Of a stretch of DNA of 64,000 bases, positions 25,560 through 33,598 are shown piece by piece. Origin of the DNA: Desulfobacteraceae bacterium UBA2174 (GTDB taxonomy: Bacteria; Desulfobacterota; Desulfobacteria; Desulfobacterales; UBA2174). Made by a program: the position numbers and the translations under genes. Below the pieces are notes generated by a model. The model saw nothing but the letters and a program-made list of their open reading frames with translations, was not told where the DNA came from and searched no databases. Position 1 is the first letter of the stretch; each line of letters opens with the position of its first letter. The stretch is taken from the NCBI GenBank assembly GCA_002327445.1, contig DCWA01000019.1, positions 138,445-202,444 on the forward strand, in the 5' to 3' direction.

Positions 25560-27194
25560 TTACGGTTTGTAGGTAACGATATAGCTTTGTGCGCTTTCCA
25601 GGAAACCGCCGCCGGTGGAGACGGCAAAAGCCGCCTCGGGTCGCCCGTCGCCGTCGAAATCCGCCAATGCCGTGTCCGCCACGAAATCGGCCACCGGTTC
25701 GGAGGCCCATTTCTCTTTCAAAGCGATTTTTTCCCAATTCAAGCAGACCAGTTGCCCGCTGCCGAAGGTGCGGTAGCGCGAGAGCAGGTTGCGTGTCTGG
25801 TCCTTGTTGCGGGCCGCCACGATTTCATTGACGCCGTCGCCGTCCAGGTCCGCCACGTGGACGCGCAGGGGCAGGTAGTAGCGGTCATTGGCGGTGAACT
25901 GGGCACCCGACGGATACTCGAGGTAGTTGAGGCTGCCGCCGAAGGACTCGGGGCTCTTGTATTCCCGGCGGCCGGTGTCCCCCACGATGACGAGATGGTT
26001 GTTGTCGTCGAACCCCACGAGTACCTGCCGGCCGTCGTTTAAGGCGTCCGCCAAGGTGAAACCGAAGACGTTCATTCCCCGCGGCAGGGCGATCTTGTCG
26101 CCCGGCACCAATCCGTCCCCGCGCCAGGCCAGCGCCAACACATCGCCCCGGAACAAGCGGTTCTGGTCTTCCAGTTCCGATGCGGTGGATGCGGTGGCCA
26201 ACGATCCGCGCTGCTGGCCGACGAGAACCCGCCGGCCAGCCGGGGCGTCAATGGCGCGGAAGTACCAGTTCAGGTCCCTGGCCATGTTGCGCAGGAGGCT
26301 GCCGTCCCATTCCAGCACGAAAGAGGCGAGCTGCCCATCGCCAGCCAGGGCGGTCACGTACAACTCGGCCTTGCCGTTGGCGTTGAGATCGGCCGCATCG
26401 ACACCGATGAGCTGGTCGCCGCGGTCCGCCATGTAGATGGAAAGCTGGGTCAGATCGTCACCGGTGCGCTGATAGACATAGACCGCTCCGCTATCGATGG
26501 CGGCCAGTTCCACGGCGCCGTCACCGTTGATGTCACCGGCCGTCAACCCGCAGAGCGACGTGTTGAGCAGGTTGCTTTTCCAGACTTGAGGTCCCTCCGC
26601 GGGCGCCGCGGCGGCTGGGGCGGGCACCACCGCCGGCGCAGGAGCCGCCGCGGTCACAGCGGCTTGGGCCTTCGGCGCAGGCCGGGGCTTTAAGGGGGCG
26701 GGGACGACGGCCACCGTTGGCTCCGGTGCCGCCGGTGCGACGGCGAAGACTTCCTGGTTGATTTGCCGGGCCAGTTGATCGACGTGGCGGATTACGTCAC
26801 CGCTGTCCGTTCCGGATTGGCTGAAGCGCACCTGGGTCAAGCCCGTCTGGACGTCGATCATGGCGGCGTCCGTGCTGACGCTGTTCCCGAAAAGGGTCAG
26901 CGTGCCGGTGAGCACGTGGGTCGCCCCCCGGGCGGCGCCGATTTTCAGGGCTTCGGCTTCGTCCGCAACCGCCTGCTTGTGACGGACCACGTCCACGGCC
27001 CCCTGCCGGGCGAGGCGGGCGGAGAGCATGGACTGGATGCCATTGTTGAGAAACGAGAGGTCTTTTTCGGCGTGGATGGTGAAGGGAAAGAGCAAAACCC
27101 GGGACGGGGCTGCTTCGGCTGCGGCCGAGCCTCCCGAAAGAAGCGCCAGACAGCAGAAGCCGCATACGACGGCAGCCCAAAACCGATAACGCAT
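25560..27194 (-). CDS. Secreted protein: CsgG/TolB-like N-domain, Pro-Ala linker and FG-GAP (VCBS) propeller
   Basis: The 544-residue protein starts MRYRFWAAVVCGFCCLALLS (signal peptide), with GGAGGGGG before it. Residues ~30-150 (VLLFPFTIHAEKDLSFLNNG ... HVLTGTLTLFGNSVSTDAAM) resemble the nucleotide-binding-like fold of CsgG/TolB-N proteins. A Pro/Ala-rich linker (~155-205) leads to repeated calcium-type motifs DINGDGAVE, DLNANGKAE, DLDGDGVNE and DFDGDGRPE of an FG-GAP beta-propeller. It is probably exported to the periplasm or surface. The function is unknown. It lies 160 bp upstream of the porin gene on the same strand. Confidence 0.8.
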   Translation of the reverse strand: MRYRFWAAVVCGFCCLALLSGGSAAAEAAPSRVLLFPFTIHAEKDLSFLNNGIQSMLSARLARQGAVDVVRHKQAVADEAEALKIGAARGATHVLTGTLTLFGNSVSTDAAMIDVQTGLTQVRFSQSGTDSGDVIRHVDQLARQINQEVFAVAPAAPEPTVAVVPAPLKPRPAPKAQAAVTAAAPAPAVVPAPAAAAPAEGPQVWKSNLLNTSLCGLTAGDINGDGAVELAAIDSGAVYVYQRTGDDLTQLSIYMADRGDQLIGVDAADLNANGKAELYVTALAGDGQLASFVLEWDGSLLRNMARDLNWYFRAIDAPAGRRVLVGQQRGSLATASTASELEDQNRLFRGDVLALAWRGDGLVPGDKIALPRGMNVFGFTLADALNDGRQVLVGFDDNNHLVIVGDTGRREYKSPESFGGSLNYLEYPSGAQFTANDRYYLPLRVHVADLDGDGVNEIVAARNKDQTRNLLSRYRTFGSGQLVCLNWEKIALKEKWASEPVADFVADTALADFDGDGRPEAAFAVSTGGGFLESAQSYIVTYKP

Positions 27195-27372
27195 CAAGGC
27201 ATCCCCCTCCATGAAGGTTGGCGGCGTCGCCGCCTCTTGTCGTTCCAATATTCTTTGGCAGATCGGGTGGATCGGGATTCCCCAAAAATCCAGAACCAAT
27301 TGAATTGATGCGTCTTCATAACATGAAGCAATTTGGATTTAAAGCGCAAAAGCATCGGGTCCCGTTCCCCGT

Positions 27373-27876
27373 CTAAAACAGGATATCATCGAGTACGGAC
27401 TCCAGGTTCAACGCGGCGAACTTGAGCCGGATGAATTCGGAAATGGTGGGCTGGTAAGGCCGGCGCTGGAGGTGCAACCGGGCCTCGGTGGGCGTGCGCC
27501 CTCCCTTGCGGGCATTGCAGGCCGGGCAGCAGGCGACGCAGTTGTCGAAGTCCGTCTGCCCGCCCCGGCAGCGGGGAATGATGTGATCGACGGTGATCCG
27601 CCCGCCCGTGCTGCCGCAGTAGACGCAGCGAAACCGGTCCCGGATCAGGACGTTGCGCTTGGAAAAGGGCACTCTCGCCCGGTAGATGGTGCGAATGAGC
27701 TTGATCAGGCGCATCACGGCCGGCACGGCCCGGCGCAGGCCCTCCACGCAGCCCAGGGTCTGCTCGGAATACTTCAGGACTTCGACCTTCTGCTTGGCCA
27801 CCAGGCACATGGCCCGGCGCCAAGAGACCACATTGAGGAACGAATAATCGGCGTTGAGCAGGATGCAGTGCGCCAT
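27373..27876 (-). CDS. HNH endonuclease-family protein
   Basis: The 167-residue protein contains a zinc-bound HNH module: RFRCVYCGSTGGRITVDHII, then NCVACCPACNARKGG, with paired CxxC motifs. The N-terminus (CILLNADYSFLNVVSWRRAM) is typical of a common chromosomal HNH protein family that occurs singly in many bacteria. No mobile-element context is visible. The biological role is unknown; DNA nicking or cutting is expected from the family. Confidence 0.9.
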   Translation of the reverse strand: MAHCILLNADYSFLNVVSWRRAMCLVAKQKVEVLKYSEQTLGCVEGLRRAVPAVMRLIKLIRTIYRARVPFSKRNVLIRDRFRCVYCGSTGGRITVDHIIPRCRGGQTDFDNCVACCPACNARKGGRTPTEARLHLQRRPYQPTISEFIRLKFAALNLESVLDDILF

Positions 27877-27966
27877 CGCACCCTCCGCAAGATGGGTTCG
27901 GCTGCATTTCCTACCTTATATAGCAATCCGAAGTCAACGGGGTGCGACGGGAGAAAATTCGTCAAC

Positions 27967-28000
27967 TTGTCTTGACAAATTTATCGGGTTCGGATATGGC
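27967..28000 (+). promoter_or_regulatory. Possible promoter with small palindrome upstream of iorA
   Basis: TTGACA at 27972-27977 is a perfect -35 hexamer. 17 bp further is TATGGC, a weak -10. TTGTC-TT-GACAA (27967-27978) is an inverted repeat over the -35 and could be an operator. The 250-nt leader to iorA would include the hairpin at 28163-28196. Confidence 0.4.
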
Positions 28001-28162
28001 GGGCGTAACCTTGAACCTCATCCAAAGTGGATCCTTCATGACTTCTTTATACTGGCGGCGGTGGCGCGTTCCTGAAGCTTCTCATAGCCTCCGCTGAATT
28101 ATAACAGAGATTGCCGTGAGCAGCTTCAGCCGGTCCCGAGGGGCGGCCACGGCATTCGATTC

Positions 28163-28196
28163 CGGCACCGGCGCCCTCCCGAGGGCGCCGGTGCCG
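28163..28196 (+). promoter_or_regulatory. 16-bp perfect stem-loop in the iorA leader
   Basis: Bases 28163-28178 pair perfectly with 28181-28196 (GGCACCGGCGCCCTC against its complement) around a 2-base centre, ending 28 bases before the iorA ATG. It is very stable, with no T-run, so it is not a simple terminator. It may be an RNA leader structure or a protein-binding palindrome. Confidence 0.6.
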
Positions 28197-28224
28197 TTCA
28201 GGGCCTCAGGATTCAGGAAGAACG

Positions 28225-30039
28225 ATGACACGCAAGCTGATGATGGGCAATGAAGCCATGGCGCTGGGGCTGGTGGAAAACGGAGTCGGCCTGGCCACCG
28301 GCTACCCCGGCACGCCGGCGTCGGAAATCCTGGCGGCGGTGGCCAAATCGCGTTCCCTGCGCACCGATCCACTCCACGTCCAGTGGGCAGTCAACGAAAA
28401 GGTGGCCTTCGAGATCGCTTACGCCGGCGCTCAGGCCGGTTTGCGCACCGCGGTGAGCATGAAGCAGGTGGGCCTCAACGTGGCGAGCGATTCCCTGATG
28501 AGCGCGGCCTACATGGGCACGGTGGGCGGCTTTGTCGTCATCAGCGCCGACGACCCGGGCCCCCATTCCTCCCAGACCGAGCAGGACAGCCGCCTCATGG
28601 CCGTGATGGCCAAGATCCCGGTCCTGGACCCGGATTCCCCCGCGGCGGCGCGACGCATGACGGCCATGGCCTACACACTTTCCGAGGCATTTCGCATTCC
28701 GGTGATGCTGCGACCCACCACCCGGGTCTGCCATAGCCGCCAGGACGTGGCCGTGGGCACCGCGGTGGAAACCGGCCGGGAACCAGCCTTCAAGCGGGAC
28801 CCGCTTCGGTGGGCGGCTACACCGAAATTTCGCTTCAAGCTCCATGGGGAGCTGGAAGAAAAATTGGCCCGCATCGCCGCCTGGACGGAAACGGCCCCGG
28901 TGCGCCACAACCCCCGGGCCGGGGGAAGGCGGGCCGTGGTGGCCTCCGGCGTCGCGGCGGCCCATGCCCGCGAGGCCCTGGAAGCCCTGAACCTGTGGGA
29001 CGCGCTGCCTTTTTACCAGGTGCTCCAGCCCTTTCCGCTGCATGCCGATTTTATTGCCCACCTGATTGCCGACTACGACGAGATCCTCGTGCTCGAGGAA
29101 ACCGTGGGGGTCATCGAGATGCAGATCGGCGATCTGCATCGCACGCAGGGCAAGTGGACCGGATCCGTGCCGCGGGTCGGCGAACTGCTGCCCGAGGCCA
29201 TCGTCGGCCAGATCGCCGCATTTGCCGGGCGCAGCGTGGATGTGCCGCAACTGCCCGCCGTCGCCGGACGGCGGCCGACCCTGTGTCCCGGCTGCCCCCA
29301 CCGGGCCAGCTTTTTCGCCATCCGCAAGGCGGCCCCCAAGGGAATCTACACCAGCGACATCGGCTGCTACACCCTCGGGCTGAACCTCGGCGCGGTGGAC
29401 ACCGTGCTGTGCATGGGAGCGGCCATCAGCCAGGCGGCCGGTTTCTATCAGGCGTATCGCCACGCGGCCAAGCCGCCTCCGGTGGTGGCCACCATCGGCG
29501 ATTCGACCTTTTTCCACGCCGGGGTGCCGGCCCTCATCGACGCTGTGGTGCAGCAAGTACGCTTTGTTTTGGTGATTCTCGACAACCGCACCACCGCCAT
29601 GACCGGGAACCAGCCGACGCCGGCCACGGGAATCGGCGTCGGCGGCGAAGCGTTGGCCGTCGTGGAAATCGAACCTATCGTCAAGGGGTGCGGGGTCGGC
29701 TTTTGCCGGACCGCCGACCCTTACGACGTGAAGAGTTTCATCAAGCTGATCAAAGAGGCCCTGGCCTACGCGCGGGAAACGGGACCGGCGGTGGTGATCG
29801 CCCGGCATCCCTGCGTGCTCGAAGAGGCCCGGCGCACCGGGCGTCCTCCCGGGCCTCCGCCCGTCGTCACCGACGCCTGCGACGGGTGCGGGTTTTGCGT
29901 GGAGCGTTTCGAATGCCCGGCGCTGGTGATGAATGCGGACAAGACCCGGGTCACGATCGATCCGATCCTCTGCGTCGGCTGCAACGTGTGCATCCAGGTT
30001 TGCCCCAAGGGCGCCATTGAGAAGGCGAAGGACAGATGA
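28225..30039 (+). CDS. iorA: Indolepyruvate:ferredoxin oxidoreductase, alpha subunit
   Basis: The 604-residue protein has the pyruvate-ferredoxin-oxidoreductase fold: an N-terminal domain (VGLATGYPGTPASEILAAVA) and a thiamine-pyrophosphate-binding domain (TIGDSTFFHAG ... LDNRTTAMTGNQPTPATG). Two C-terminal [4Fe-4S] motifs are present (CDGCGFCVERFECPAL and CVGCNVCIQVCPKGAI); the first has an unusual CxxCxxC-x4-C spacing, as in IorA. It oxidatively decarboxylates arylpyruvates to aryl-acetyl-CoA, reducing ferredoxin. AGGAAG precedes the ATG. The stop overlaps iorB by 4 bp. Confidence 0.96.
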   Translation: MTRKLMMGNEAMALGLVENGVGLATGYPGTPASEILAAVAKSRSLRTDPLHVQWAVNEKVAFEIAYAGAQAGLRTAVSMKQVGLNVASDSLMSAAYMGTVGGFVVISADDPGPHSSQTEQDSRLMAVMAKIPVLDPDSPAAARRMTAMAYTLSEAFRIPVMLRPTTRVCHSRQDVAVGTAVETGREPAFKRDPLRWAATPKFRFKLHGELEEKLARIAAWTETAPVRHNPRAGGRRAVVASGVAAAHAREALEALNLWDALPFYQVLQPFPLHADFIAHLIADYDEILVLEETVGVIEMQIGDLHRTQGKWTGSVPRVGELLPEAIVGQIAAFAGRSVDVPQLPAVAGRRPTLCPGCPHRASFFAIRKAAPKGIYTSDIGCYTLGLNLGAVDTVLCMGAAISQAAGFYQAYRHAAKPPPVVATIGDSTFFHAGVPALIDAVVQQVRFVLVILDNRTTAMTGNQPTPATGIGVGGEALAVVEIEPIVKGCGVGFCRTADPYDVKSFIKLIKEALAYARETGPAVVIARHPCVLEEARRTGRPPGPPPVVTDACDGCGFCVERFECPALVMNADKTRVTIDPILCVGCNVCIQVCPKGAIEKAKDR

Positions 30040-30572
30040 GCGAAACGATGCGGCAACAGATCGTCATCAGTGGAGTGGGGGGGCAAGGGGTGCTTTTCGC
30101 CACCCGGCTGCTGGCCGAGGCGGCCATCGACCGCGGACTTCCCGTGTTCACCTCCGAGACCCACGGCATGGCCCAGCGGGGCGGCACCGTGGTGAGTCAC
30201 CTGAAGGTCGGCCCTTTCGCCAGCCCGCTGATCCGCCCGGGGCAGGCGGACGGGCTGATTTGCCTCAAGGCCGAGAATATCCCTGCGCATGGTCCGTTTC
30301 TGCATCCGGGAGGCTGGACGGTGGTCAACCGGGCCTCCGGCGGTGTCGGCAGCCTGGACGCCGATCGCATTGCCTGCGACCTGGGCGATCCCCGCGCCGT
30401 CAACCTCGTGGTGCTTGGATTCGCGCTGGCCGCCCCGGGCGATGCGGGGAAGCCGCTGTTGTTTTGTTCCCTGGCCGAGGTGCAGCGGGTGCTCGATCGG
30501 CGTTTGGCCGGAAGGGATTCCGCGCTGAAGCGTTCCCGCGCCGCCCTGGAAGCCGGGGCAAATGCGGCCTAG
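30036..30572 (+). CDS. iorB: Indolepyruvate:ferredoxin oxidoreductase, beta subunit
   Basis: The 178-residue gamma-type POR domain has IVISGVGGQGVLFATRLLAE and the SETHGMAQRGGTVVSHLKVG signature of IorB. It completes the IorAB enzyme with the upstream alpha subunit, which it overlaps by 4 bp. It is followed 47 bp later by the phenylacetate-CoA ligase gene. Confidence 0.96.
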   Translation: MSETMRQQIVISGVGGQGVLFATRLLAEAAIDRGLPVFTSETHGMAQRGGTVVSHLKVGPFASPLIRPGQADGLICLKAENIPAHGPFLHPGGWTVVNRASGGVGSLDADRIACDLGDPRAVNLVVLGFALAAPGDAGKPLLFCSLAEVQRVLDRRLAGRDSALKRSRAALEAGANAA

Positions 30573-30619
30573 GCGGCAGTTTGAGATTCCAGGTTTGATA
30601 TTCAATTCAAGGAGTTGAA

Positions 30620-31924
30620 ATGAGCTTTATCGATTCCACCCTGACCCCGGAGCGGCTGGCGCAGATCCAGCTCGACGGGTTGCGCTGGACGGTGGGCCAC
30701 GCCTTGGCCCACTCCCCCTTCTACCGGGAACGGTTGGCCGCCGCCGGGATCCAGGACGCCCGGGACATCCACCGCATCGAAGACGTGGCCCACCTGCCGT
30801 TTGTGGACAACACGGCCCTCCAGGAGGGGTATCCGTTTCCCCTGCGTTGCATGCCTTTTGAAGACCTGGTGCGGATCCACGCCTCGTCGGGGACCACGGG
30901 AAAGCGCAAGGTCCTGTGCTACACCGAACAGGATCTGGAAGACTGGCGCAACATGTTCGCCCGCTGCTACGAAGTGGCGGGACTCACCCGCGCCGACCGG
31001 GTGCAGATCGCCGTGGGCTACGGCCTCTGGACCGCCGGGGTGGGGTTCCAGGCCGGCTGCGAACGCTTCGGCGCGCTGGCGGTGCCGGTGGGCCCGGCCA
31101 ATGCCGAGATGCACTGCGAGCTGCTGGTGGACATGCAGTCCACCGTCTTTTGCGCCACGGCCTCCATGGCGCTCCTCATGGCCGAAGAGGTGGAGCGGCG
31201 GGGGCTGAGAGACCAGATCGCCCTTAAAAAGGTGATTCTGGGGGCAGAGCGCTGCAGCGACGCCATGCGAAACCGCATCGGCGAATTGCTGGGCGTTTCC
31301 CACATCCACGACATCTACGGTTTCACCGAACTTTACGGGCCGGGCACCGGCCTGGACTGTTCCCTGCACCAGGGAATCCACTACTGGGCGGATCTGTTCA
31401 TTTTCGAAATCGTCGATCCGGACACCCTCCAGGTACTGCCGCCGGGCAGCGAGGGAGAGCTGGTGGTCACCACGTTGCGCAAGCAGGGCAGTCCGCTGAT
31501 CCGCTACCGGACCCACGACATCACCCACCTTATCGCCGACCCGTGCCCCTGCGGCAACCCGTTTCCGCGCCACGGCCGCATCGTCGGCCGTACCGACGAC
31601 ATGTTCATCTACCGGGCGGTCAACATCTACCCGAGCCAGATCGATCATCTGCTGGGTCAGATCGCCGGCATCGGCAGCGAGTTCCAGGTCCATCTCAACC
31701 AACGGGAAAACGGCCGTGACAGCATGCGGATCTTCGTGGAACGCGCGCCGACGGGCGCGGCCGACCGTGACGGCGCCATCGGCGAGCAGATCGCCACGGC
31801 GATCCGCCGCAAAATTCTGGTGCGCTGCGACGTGCAGGTCGTCGAGCCGGGGAGCCTGCCGCGCACCGAACGCAAGAGCCGGCGCGTCTTCGATCATCGC
31901 AACGGCGAGCCGGCCCGGGCTTGA
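30620..31924 (+). CDS. paaK: Phenylacetate-CoA ligase
   Basis: This 434-residue adenylate-forming enzyme has the P-loop HASSGTTGKRKVLCYTEQDL, the Y(G)FTELYGPG region, RYRTHDITHL and GRTDDMFIYRAVNIYPSQI, the PaaK hallmarks. It forms phenylacetyl-CoA (or a related aryl-acetyl-CoA) from acid, ATP and CoA. In anaerobes iorAB and paaK are often neighbours: one makes aryl-acetyl-CoA from amino acids, the other activates or recovers the free acid. AAGGAG lies before the ATG. Confidence 0.94.
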   Translation: MSFIDSTLTPERLAQIQLDGLRWTVGHALAHSPFYRERLAAAGIQDARDIHRIEDVAHLPFVDNTALQEGYPFPLRCMPFEDLVRIHASSGTTGKRKVLCYTEQDLEDWRNMFARCYEVAGLTRADRVQIAVGYGLWTAGVGFQAGCERFGALAVPVGPANAEMHCELLVDMQSTVFCATASMALLMAEEVERRGLRDQIALKKVILGAERCSDAMRNRIGELLGVSHIHDIYGFTELYGPGTGLDCSLHQGIHYWADLFIFEIVDPDTLQVLPPGSEGELVVTTLRKQGSPLIRYRTHDITHLIADPCPCGNPFPRHGRIVGRTDDMFIYRAVNIYPSQIDHLLGQIAGIGSEFQVHLNQRENGRDSMRIFVERAPTGAADRDGAIGEQIATAIRRKILVRCDVQVVEPGSLPRTERKSRRVFDHRNGEPARA

Positions 31925-31981
31925 ACGGGGCCCGGATCGCCGCACGCCAAAATCCCCCCTGCGGGGAGAAAGGTGGCCTCC

Positions 31982-33013
31982 ATGAAGCGTAGGATGCGTT
32001 GTGCGGTTCTCGTTGCTTTAGCAACGGTCATGGCGCTGGGAATGATTGTTTCACCGCCGGCCTCGGCCGCGTCGATCACCCTGAGTTACGCCAATTTTCC
32101 CCCGTCGCCCACCTTTCCCTGCGTCCAGATGGAACGCTGGGCGACGGAAGTGGAGAAGCGAACCAACGGAGAGGTCAAGGTGCAGACCTTTCCGGGCGGA
32201 ACGCTGCTGGCGGCCAAGAATATTTTCGACGGGGTTGTCAGCGGGGCGGCGGACATCGGCAATTTCGCCATGAGTTATCAGCCCGGCCGCTTTCCCGTCT
32301 CCGAGGCGGTGGATCTTCCCCTGGGCTTCAAGAACGCCAAGGTGGCCAGCTTCGTCCTGTACGATCTGGTTGAAAAATATCAACCGAAGGAATTCGAGAA
32401 GGTCAAGATTCTCACCTTTTTCACCTGTCCGCCGGCGGATTTCATGACGAGCCGGCCCGTGGCCTCCCTGAAGGATCTCAAGGGGCTGGAGCTGCGGGTG
32501 TCGGGCACGGGAGCCGAAATGATCAAGGCGCTGGGCGGGATCCCCGTCGCCATGCCCCAGTCGGAAACGCCGGAAGCGATCCAGAAGGGCGTCGTCAAGG
32601 GCATGGTCTCCTCCATGGAGATCCTGAAGGACTTCAACTTCGCCGCCTACTGCCCCTACGCCACGGATGCAGATTTGTTTGTCGTATCCTTCGCCGTCGT
32701 CATGAACAAGGAGAAGTGGCAGTCCCTGCCGCCCGGCGTGCAGAAGGTGCTCGACGATCTTCGGGTGGAACAGGCGCTGTGGACGGGAGACTACGTGGAC
32801 AATCACGTCCAGGAGGCCCTGGCCTGGTCCAAGGAAAAATATAACCATCAGGTCCTGAGCCTGTCCGCGAAGGACCGTGCCGAAGTGGCGAGGCTCCTCG
32901 ACCCCATGATCCGGGACTACATCCAGAAGGTGACCGCCCAGGGCCTTCCCGGCGAGGCGATCATCAAGGATGTCAACAGCCTGAAGACGAAGTACGAGAA
33001 CCAGTACAAATAG
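31982..33013 (+). CDS. TRAP transporter solute-binding protein (DctP family)
   Basis: The ~343-residue periplasmic protein starts MKRRMRCAVLVALATVMALG, a Sec signal cleaved near ASA. It has the DctP elements GGTLLAAKNIFDGVVSGAADIG and LRVSGTGAEMIKALGGIPVAM (Arg for the carboxylate) near the centre. An in-frame GTG nine bases earlier is an alternative start; AGGTGG favours the ATG. The genomic context of IorAB and PaaK suggests an aryl carboxylate as ligand (inference). Confidence 0.93.
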   Translation: MKRRMRCAVLVALATVMALGMIVSPPASAASITLSYANFPPSPTFPCVQMERWATEVEKRTNGEVKVQTFPGGTLLAAKNIFDGVVSGAADIGNFAMSYQPGRFPVSEAVDLPLGFKNAKVASFVLYDLVEKYQPKEFEKVKILTFFTCPPADFMTSRPVASLKDLKGLELRVSGTGAEMIKALGGIPVAMPQSETPEAIQKGVVKGMVSSMEILKDFNFAAYCPYATDADLFVVSFAVVMNKEKWQSLPPGVQKVLDDLRVEQALWTGDYVDNHVQEALAWSKEKYNHQVLSLSAKDRAEVARLLDPMIRDYIQKVTAQGLPGEAIIKDVNSLKTKYENQYK

Positions 33014-33023
33014 GCGGCCGCCG

Positions 33024-33056
33024 CCTCCTTCCCCTCCCGTGACAGGGGGAAGGAGG
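33024..33056 (+). other. Stem-loop between TRAP binding-protein and permease genes
   Basis: CCTCCTTCCCC (33024-33034) and GGGGAAGGAGG (33046-33056) form an 11-bp perfect stem with an 11-nt loop. Such hairpins commonly protect the upstream message so that the binding protein is made in excess over the permease. Confidence 0.65.
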
Positions 33057-33097
33057 ATTTCAGGCCCGCGGCCGCCCTCCGGAAGACGGTGTTTGCC

Positions 33098-33598
33098 ATG
33101 AAGTATCTGGACCGGATCGAAAGGATCCTCAACCAGGCGTTGATGACCGCCGGCGGCGTGGCCATGCTCGCCATGATGGTGCTCGCCACGGGCAATGTGG
33201 CCCTGCGCTTGTTTGACCTGCCTTTCGGCGGGTCCTATGAGATCATCTCCTTCCTGGGCGCCCTGGTGACGGCGGCGGCCCTCGGCCACACCCAGAGAAG
33301 GCGGGGGCATATCGTGGTCGATATCCTCTCGGCCAAATTCTCCCCGGCGGTCAAGCGGGTCGTGGATGCCGTGTCCCACCTGGCGGTCGCCGCCTTCTTT
33401 GCCGTCTTTGCCTGGCAGATCATCCGCTGGGGCCTTAACCTCCGGCAGTCGGGAGAGCTGTCCGAGACGTTGAAGATCCCTTATCACCCGTTTGTTTTCG
33501 GCGTGGCGGTGGGGTTCGCGTTCCTGGCCCTGGTTGGCCTGGTGGATTTTCTCAAGGTGGCCTCGGGTGGAGGCAAGGCGGAAGGGACGCACTCCTGA
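33098..33598 (+). CDS. TRAP transporter small permease (DctQ family)
   Basis: This ~166-residue protein has four hydrophobic segments and the family pattern GNVALRLFDLPFGGSYEII. An in-frame GTG at 33089 is an alternative start; neither has a strong ribosome-binding site. It pairs with the large permease, whose ATG overlaps its TGA by one base. Confidence 0.9.
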   Translation: MKYLDRIERILNQALMTAGGVAMLAMMVLATGNVALRLFDLPFGGSYEIISFLGALVTAAALGHTQRRRGHIVVDILSAKFSPAVKRVVDAVSHLAVAAFFAVFAWQIIRWGLNLRQSGELSETLKIPYHPFVFGVAVGFAFLALVGLVDFLKVASGGGKAEGTHS

